A model generated the notes under the pieces. It saw only the letters and a program-made list of their open reading frames with translations, did no database searches and was not told the DNA's origin. DNA of 57,669 bases from Selenomonas sp. oral taxon 126 (GTDB lineage Bacteria; Bacillota; Negativicutes; Selenomonadales; Selenomonadaceae), in contig NZ_CP016201.1 in NCBI RefSeq assembly GCF_001683335.1, forward strand, positions 1,671,526-1,729,194, in the 5' to 3' direction. Shown here piece by piece: positions 52,194 to 57,669 of this stretch; positions within the stretch are counted from its first letter, which is position 1, and each line of letters starts with the position of its first letter. A program made the translations under genes and the position numbers.

Positions 52194-52282
52194 TAAGAAA
52201 TCCGGTATACAGATGGACAAATGCTCTTTGATAGACAAAACCAATAGAAAGAATAATTTTCAGCTATAAAAATTTATAAACC

Positions 52283-52325
52283 TGTGATATTGCTCACATC
52301 CATCGACCTAACCCTATAGTAAAAT
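52283..52325 (+). promoter_or_regulatory. Crp/Fnr-family site and -10 box of the nar operon
   Basis: TGTGA-TATTGC-TCACA (52283-52298) is a perfect 5-6-5 palindrome of the Crp type. TAAAAT (52320-52325) is the likely -10; the -35 region (near 52297) has no consensus. The site centre (52290.5) falls 41.5 bp before the expected start at about 52332, the standard class II activator position. Confidence 0.65.
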
Positions 52326-52378
52326 TATATCGTGTATATAAATCTTTTTGATGAAGAAATTGATGGAGGGGTGAAGGC

Positions 52379-55300
52379 GTGAGCAGTATCTTTCAAAAGT
52401 TCAAGTATCTGATTCCTACGTCGAAATCCGCAGACGGTCACAATGAGACGCACGAGGGCGGGCGCGCATGGGAGAACATGTACCGCGACCGCTGGTCGTT
52501 CGACAAGACGGTCCGCACGACGCACGGGGTCAACTGCACGGGTTCGTGCAGCTGGAACGTCCACGTCAAGAACGGCATTGTGGCGTGGGAGAATCAGGCG
52601 ACCGACTATCCGGAGACGGCGCCGGATATGCCGGACTTCGAGCCGCGCGGCTGTCCGCGCGGGACGACGTTCTCGTGGTATCTCTACAGTCCGCACCGCG
52701 TGAAGTACCCGTATATGCGCGGGGAACTCGCGGCTCTTTGGCGTGAGGCGCGTGCGGCGCATCCGAACGCGTACGAGGCATGGAAGAGCATCGCCTCCGA
52801 TCCCGCAAAGAAGAAGCAGTACAAGCAGGCACGCGGCATGGGCGGCTTTGTGCGCTCGAACTGGCAGGAGGTCAGCGAGCTGATCGCCGCCTCCGTGCTC
52901 TACACGGCGTATACCTACGGCTCCGACCGCATCTTCGGCTTCTCCGTTATCCCCGCGATGTCGATGCTGAGCTATGCGGCGGGCATCCGCTTCATGCAGC
53001 TGATGGGCGGCGTCGGCCTCTCGTTCTACGACTGGTATGCCGATCTGCCGCCCGCGAGCCCGCAGATCTGGGGCGAGCAGACGGACGTGCCCGAGTCGAG
53101 CGACTGGTACAATGCAGGCTACCTCATCACATGGGGCTCGAATGTACCGCTCACGCGCACGCCGGACGCACACTTTATGGCGGAGGTGCGCTACAAGGGC
53201 ACAAAGGTCGTGTCGATTGCACCCGACTACGCCGAGTCCTCGATGTTCGCGGATACGTGGATCCCGCTCAAGGTCGGCAGCGACTCCGCAATGGCGATGG
53301 CGATGGGGCACGTCATTCTCAAGGAATACTACGTTGATAAAACCACGCCGTTCTTCCTCGAGTACACGCGGAAGTATACGGACTTCCCGTTCCTCGTGCG
53401 TATCGAGAAGAAAGAGGACGGCACGTACATCCCCGGGCGTATGCTCTCCTCGCGCGACATGGGACGTGACGAGAAGCACGCGGACTTCCGCTACTACGTG
53501 GTGGACGATGTGACGGGCGAGATCGTCATTCCGAACGGCACGCTCGGCGAGCGTTGGTCGACGCAGGAGAAGTGGAACATCCGCGAGGAGAACCGCGACA
53601 CGGGCGCGGAGATCTGCCCGCGTCTTAGTGTCTGGGACGACAAGACGGGGACGGTTGAGGTGCAGCTGCCGTACTTCGGCAACGACCGCAGGGAGCGCAC
53701 ACTGACGCGTGCTCTGCCTGTGCGCAGCGTGAAGACGGCGGACGGCGAGGTGCTCGTCACGACGGTCTACGACCTCACGCTCGCGAACTATGCGATTGAT
53801 CGCGGCATCGGCGGCGAGAGCGCAGGCTCGTACGAGGACGACACACCGTATACGCCCGCATGGCAGGAGAAGTACACGGGCATTTCGCCCGATCTCGTCA
53901 TCAAGACGGCACGCGAGATCGCGGATAACGCCATCAAGACGAACGGCAGAACCATGATTATCATGGGCGGCGGCATCAACCACTGGTTCCATGCGGACGC
54001 GGTCTACCGCACGATCATCAACCTCCTGCTCTTCACGGGCTGCGAGGGGCGCAACGGCGGCGGCTGGGCACACTACGTCGGGCAGGAGAAACTGCGCCCA
54101 AATGAGGGCTGGGCGCGCATCATGAGCGGCTCGGACTGGCAGGGGCCGCCGAAGCTGCTCAACTCCACATCGTTCTACTACTTCGCGACCGACCAGTGGC
54201 GCAGCGACGAGATCCAGACGGACGCACTGACGGCGGCGAACGAAAACGCACGCTACAATCACGCGGCGGACTATGCCGTCATGGCGGCGCGTCTGGGTTG
54301 GGCACCGTCCTACCCGACGTTCAACCGTGGCTCGAACGACCTTGCTGCGGATGCAAAGGCGGCGGGCTTCGAGGGCGTGGACGGCATCAAGGAATACATC
54401 GTGAAGAGCTTGAAGGACAAGAGCCTGAAGTTCGCATGGGAAGACCCCGATGCACCGGAGAATTTCCCGCGCAACCTCTTTGTCTGGCGGTGCAACCTGC
54501 TCGGCTCGTCCGCGAAGGGCAACGACTACTTCCTCAAATACCTTCTTGGCACGGAGAACAGCATCTTCCAGGAGGAGGACTGTGCGACGCGCCCGCAGGA
54601 GGTCAAGTGGCGCGAGAAGGAGGAACTCATGCAGCCGGGCGGGGCGCTCGAGGGCAAGCTCGATCTGCTCGTTGCGCTCGACTTCCGCATGGCGGGCAAC
54701 GCGCTTTACTCGGACATCGTGCTGCCGACGGCGACGTGGTACGAGAAGACCGACCTCTCCTCGACGGATATGCACCCGTTTGTTCACCCCTTCCAGCCGG
54801 CGGTCGATCCGCTCTGGGAGTCGCGGACGGACTGGGACATCTACCGCACACTGGCACAGGCGGTGTCGCAGGTCGCAAAGGACGCAAAGCTCACGCCGTA
54901 CACGAACATCGCTGCGACCCCACTCGGGCACGACAGCGAGGCGGAGCTGGCGCAGCCGGACGGTGTCGTGCGCGACTGGAGCAAGGGCGAGTGCGAGCCG
55001 ATCCCCGGCAAGACGATGCCCAATATCGCCTCGAATACGATTGACTACACGAAGCTCTATGAGAAGTGGATCGCGCTCGGCCCCAATGCGGGCGGCAAGA
55101 CGGCGAGCCACGGCAATACGTGGGACTCGGCGGAGGACTACGAGGAGATTCGCCAGCGCAACGGCGTGATTCAGAACAAGGACTATGTGTCCTACGGCTG
55201 CCCCTCCATCTACGAGGCGCGGCAGGCAATCGACGCCGTGCTCGGCATGTCGCCGACGACCTGCGGACGTACGGCAGTCCGCGCATGGGAGGCGGTGGAG

Positions 55301-56074
55301 AAGCGCACGGGTCTCGACAACCTCGTGAAGCTCGCGAAGGATCGCGAGGACGATCGGTTCACCTACGATCAGGTCATCGCGCAGCCGCGTGAGACGATCA
55401 CCGCGCCGACCTTTACGGGCAGTAACCAGAACCGCCGCTATACACCCTTTACGAACAACGTGGAGGAGCTGATCCCGTTCCGCACACTGACAGGGCGGCA
55501 GCATTTCTACATGGATCACGAGGTCATGCGCGAGTTCGGCGAGGCGCAGGCGGTCTACCGCCCGATCCTCGACTTCCGTCCGATGAACAAGTCGCTGAAC
55601 GGCACGCAGAAGGAAATCACGCTGAAGTATCTCACGCCGCACAACAAGTGGAGCACGCACAGTATGTACTTCGATGCGCAGCAGATGCTCACGATGTTCC
55701 GCGGCGGACAGAGTGTCTGGATGAGCGAGAAGGACGCGGCGGAGATCGGTGTGAAGGACAACGACTGGATCGAGCTGTATAACCGCAATGGTGTCGTCGC
55801 CTCGCGCGTCGTCGTGTCGCCGCGCCTCCCGCAGGGCAGTGTCTTTATGCACCACGCGCAGGATCGCCACATCAACGTGCCGGGCTCGAAGATCTCGGGC
55901 ACGCGCGCGGGTACGCACAACACGCCGACGCACATCCACATCAAGCCCACCCACCTCATTGGCGGCTACGGGCAGCTCAGCTACGGTTTCAACTACTACG
56001 GCCCGACGGGCAATCAGCGCGACTCGTACGTCGTCGTGCGGCGCATGGAGGAGGTAGATTGGCTTGAAGATTAA
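52379..56074 (+). CDS. narG: Respiratory nitrate reductase, alpha subunit
   Basis: The molybdenum catalytic subunit reducing nitrate to nitrite at the inner face of the membrane. It has 1231 residues, normal for NarG. The start is GTG at 52379 with GGAGGG 8 nt upstream. The HGVNCTGSCSW block supplies the His-Cys ligands of the FS0 cluster, and YADLPPASPQIWGEQTDVPESSDWYNAGYLITWGSN includes the Asp ligand of molybdenum. No twin-arginine signal of the periplasmic type is visible at the N-terminus. It overlaps narH by 11 bp. It is regulated, by inference, from the Crp/Fnr-type site upstream. Confidence 0.97.
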   Translation: MSSIFQKFKYLIPTSKSADGHNETHEGGRAWENMYRDRWSFDKTVRTTHGVNCTGSCSWNVHVKNGIVAWENQATDYPETAPDMPDFEPRGCPRGTTFSWYLYSPHRVKYPYMRGELAALWREARAAHPNAYEAWKSIASDPAKKKQYKQARGMGGFVRSNWQEVSELIAASVLYTAYTYGSDRIFGFSVIPAMSMLSYAAGIRFMQLMGGVGLSFYDWYADLPPASPQIWGEQTDVPESSDWYNAGYLITWGSNVPLTRTPDAHFMAEVRYKGTKVVSIAPDYAESSMFADTWIPLKVGSDSAMAMAMGHVILKEYYVDKTTPFFLEYTRKYTDFPFLVRIEKKEDGTYIPGRMLSSRDMGRDEKHADFRYYVVDDVTGEIVIPNGTLGERWSTQEKWNIREENRDTGAEICPRLSVWDDKTGTVEVQLPYFGNDRRERTLTRALPVRSVKTADGEVLVTTVYDLTLANYAIDRGIGGESAGSYEDDTPYTPAWQEKYTGISPDLVIKTAREIADNAIKTNGRTMIIMGGGINHWFHADAVYRTIINLLLFTGCEGRNGGGWAHYVGQEKLRPNEGWARIMSGSDWQGPPKLLNSTSFYYFATDQWRSDEIQTDALTAANENARYNHAADYAVMAARLGWAPSYPTFNRGSNDLAADAKAAGFEGVDGIKEYIVKSLKDKSLKFAWEDPDAPENFPRNLFVWRCNLLGSSAKGNDYFLKYLLGTENSIFQEEDCATRPQEVKWREKEELMQPGGALEGKLDLLVALDFRMAGNALYSDIVLPTATWYEKTDLSSTDMHPFVHPFQPAVDPLWESRTDWDIYRTLAQAVSQVAKDAKLTPYTNIAATPLGHDSEAELAQPDGVVRDWSKGECEPIPGKTMPNIASNTIDYTKLYEKWIALGPNAGGKTASHGNTWDSAEDYEEIRQRNGVIQNKDYVSYGCPSIYEARQAIDAVLGMSPTTCGRTAVRAWEAVEKRTGLDNLVKLAKDREDDRFTYDQVIAQPRETITAPTFTGSNQNRRYTPFTNNVEELIPFRTLTGRQHFYMDHEVMREFGEAQAVYRPILDFRPMNKSLNGTQKEITLKYLTPHNKWSTHSMYFDAQQMLTMFRGGQSVWMSEKDAAEIGVKDNDWIELYNRNGVVASRVVVSPRLPQGSVFMHHAQDRHINVPGSKISGTRAGTHNTPTHIHIKPTHLIGGYGQLSYGFNYYGPTGNQRDSYVVVRRMEEVDWLED

Positions 56075-57485
56075 AGCGCAGATTGCGATGGTCATGAATC
56101 TGGACAAGTGCATCGGCTGTCACACGTGCTCCATCCTCTGCAAGAACGTCTGGACGAACCGGCGCGGCGCGGAGTACATGTATTTCAACAACGTCGAGAC
56201 GAAGCCTGGCATCGGCTATCCGAAGCAGTGGGAGAATCAGGAGAAATGGAAGGGCGGCTGGGAGCTGCGTGACGGCAAGCTCGGACTCAAGACCGGCGGC
56301 ATGACGACGCGCCTTGCAAAGCTGTTCTATCATCCGCAGCAGCCCGAGATGGACGACTACTACGAGCCGTGGACGTACGACTACGAGACGCTGATTCACA
56401 CGAAACGGCGCAACCATCAGCCCGTGGCGCGTCCGCGCTCGCTGATCACCCAGAAGCGCATGGAGATCAAGTGGGGGCCGAACTGGGAGGACGATCTCGC
56501 GGACGGACAGTCGGCACGCAAGGACTACAACCTCAGCAAGATGGGACAGGAGATCACACTCGAGTTCCACGATATCTTCATGAAGCACCTGCCGCGTCTC
56601 TGCAACCACTGTCTCAACCCCGCGTGCGTCGCAGCGTGCCCCTCGGGCGCGATCTACAAGCGCGACGAGGACGGCGTGGTACTGATCTCGCAGGACGGCT
56701 GCCGCGGCTGGCGGCACTGCGTTCCGTCGTGTCCCTATAAAAAAATCTACTACAACTGGGAGACGAACAAGGCGGAGAAGTGCACGTTCTGCTTCCCGCG
56801 TCTTGAGAACGGTCTGCCGACCGTGTGCAGCGACGGCTGCGTCGGGCGTATGCGCTATATCGGCGTGCTGCTCTACGATGCAGATAAAGTCAAGACAGCG
56901 GCATCTACGCCCGACCCGAAGGATATCTACAAGGCATATCTCGGTGCACTCTGCGATCCAAACGATCCCGAGACCGTAAAGGCGGCGCAGGCGGCGGGCA
57001 TCCCCGACCGCTGGATTCGCGCGGCGCAGAACTCGCCCTCGTACAAGCTGATCGCCGACTGGCAGCTCGCGTTCCCACTCCATCCGGAGTACCGCACGCT
57101 GCCGAATGTCTGGTACGTCCCGCCCCTCAGCCCGATTGCACGGCGCGTCGAGGAGAAGGTGTTCTTCCCCGGCGCGGCGGAGATGCGCATCCCTGTTGCC
57201 TACCTCGCACAGCTCTTGACGGCGGGCGACGAGGCGGCGATCGAGCGCGTGCTGCACGTCCTGCTCGAACTGCGTGCCGTCATGCGTGCAAAGCAGACGG
57301 GCGAGGAACTGCCGGCGAACCTTACGCACGACATTGAGACGTATGAGGCGATGTACCGCCTCCTCGGCATTGCCAAGCGCCGCGACCGCTTCAACATCCC
57401 CGCAGGTCTGCAGGATGTTACGCACGAGAAGCTGCGTGAACTGCAGGGCTCGGTCGGCTATGCCTGTCCCGGAGGGTGCTGCTGA
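56064..57485 (+). CDS. narH: Respiratory nitrate reductase, beta subunit
   Basis: The iron-sulfur electron-transfer subunit between NarI and NarG. It has 473 residues. The start is TTG at 56064 (MKIKAQIAMVMNLDKCIGC), with GGAGGAGGT upstream, inside the end of narG. Cys groups in order are CIGCHTCSILC, CNHCLNPACVAAC, CRGWRHCVPSC and CTFC...CSDGCVGR. The Trp in the third group is the known mark of the [3Fe-4S] site. It ends one base inside narJ. Confidence 0.97.
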   Translation: MKIKAQIAMVMNLDKCIGCHTCSILCKNVWTNRRGAEYMYFNNVETKPGIGYPKQWENQEKWKGGWELRDGKLGLKTGGMTTRLAKLFYHPQQPEMDDYYEPWTYDYETLIHTKRRNHQPVARPRSLITQKRMEIKWGPNWEDDLADGQSARKDYNLSKMGQEITLEFHDIFMKHLPRLCNHCLNPACVAACPSGAIYKRDEDGVVLISQDGCRGWRHCVPSCPYKKIYYNWETNKAEKCTFCFPRLENGLPTVCSDGCVGRMRYIGVLLYDADKVKTAASTPDPKDIYKAYLGALCDPNDPETVKAAQAAGIPDRWIRAAQNSPSYKLIADWQLAFPLHPEYRTLPNVWYVPPLSPIARRVEEKVFFPGAAEMRIPVAYLAQLLTAGDEAAIERVLHVLLELRAVMRAKQTGEELPANLTHDIETYEAMYRLLGIAKRRDRFNIPAGLQDVTHEKLRELQGSVGYACPGGCC

Positions 57486-57669
57486 TGGATACGAACCGCA
57501 TTCAGACACCGCTTCTCCTCACCTCCTATCTGTTCGAGTATCCCACGGAAACGTGGTGGGAGAGTGTTCCCACCCATGCAGCAGCGGTCTCGGATGTCGA
57601 GCGTCCGCAGTCGCGCGAGGTCTTCGAGGAGTTCTTCGGCTACATCGGAGAGAGCGACCGACAGGAGTT
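57485..57669 (+). CDS. narJ: Nitrate reductase delta chain, assembly chaperone (cut by window end)
   Basis: The first 61 codons only. Its position directly after narH (TGATG overlap) and the start MDTNRIQTPLLLTSYLFEYPTETWWES fit NarJ, the cytosolic chaperone that helps load molybdenum cofactor into NarG. EFFGYIGESDRQE near the edge matches the 'F..fl.......eL' region of the family. narI would be expected next, outside the window. Confidence 0.85.
   Translation, partial: MDTNRIQTPLLLTSYLFEYPTETWWESVPTHAAAVSDVERPQSREVFEEFFGYIGESDRQE

Noticed and set aside
52325-56113. A 1262-codon open frame on the minus strand across the whole of narG
   Set aside because: It is an antisense shadow of a GC-rich gene with strong codon bias; the product is Arg/His/Val-rich with no family features, while the plus strand encodes a complete NarG.

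Overview
The window looks like a chromosomal segment of a Selenomonas-type bacterium (Negativicutes, the diderm Firmicutes). The division and cell-wall cluster has Firmicutes features (MraZ, small basic protein, DUF881 protein, FtsL/DivIC-like and DivIB-like proteins). The segment also encodes an outer-membrane two-partner secretion system, which needs a second membrane. Base composition is GC-rich, and the long antisense open frames that come with it are shadows. No rRNA, tRNA, CRISPR array or prophage is visible. The genus is inferred, not proven.

Left part (1-9.9 kb): the 3' part of single-chain purL, then a two-partner secretion operon (tpsB-tpsA) bracketed by two same-orientation Rpn-family nuclease genes. 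Both rpn copies share a promoter and a conserved in-frame internal ribosome site that would produce a C-terminal fragment, as in known Rpn toxin/antitoxin pairs. A matched pair of 14-bp palindromes sits on the two candidate tps promoters.

9.9-24 kb: a Mn/Zn-type ABC importer on the minus strand (lipoprotein, ATPase, two permeases, one fused to a winged-helix domain). Its binding-protein gene is flanked by inverted copies of a GC-rich repeat. Next come nadE with a degenerate glutaminase half, thrC, pckA, recG, a hicAB toxin-antitoxin pair with a palindromic operator, and dapB-asd.

24-38 kb: the division/cell-wall cluster mraZ-rsmH-ftsL-murE-murF-mraY-murD-murG-murC/ddl fusion-ftsQ-DUF881-sbp-ftsZ. 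The genes ftsI, ftsW, murB and ftsA are missing from their usual places.

38-52 kb, all on the minus strand: a lipoprotein, aroH and an ABC1/UbiB-like kinase; an ABC-F ATPase, a secreted glucosaminidase interrupted at a run of nine C, and an NCS2-type permease; an alanine group (alr, amino-acid permease, ald); and a tandem pair of ThrE-like exporters. 52-57.7 kb: narG-narH-narJ (cut by the window edge) behind a Crp/Fnr-type site placed for class II activation.

The window also carries families of small repeats. One is a roughly 165-bp MITE-like element with TA-type ends and internal hairpins that covary between copies, plus 31-bp fused-end remnants. Another is a roughly 145-bp palindromic element, one copy of which was split by the first. 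Two of the MITE insertions fall on the TA of a stop codon and keep the reading frame intact.
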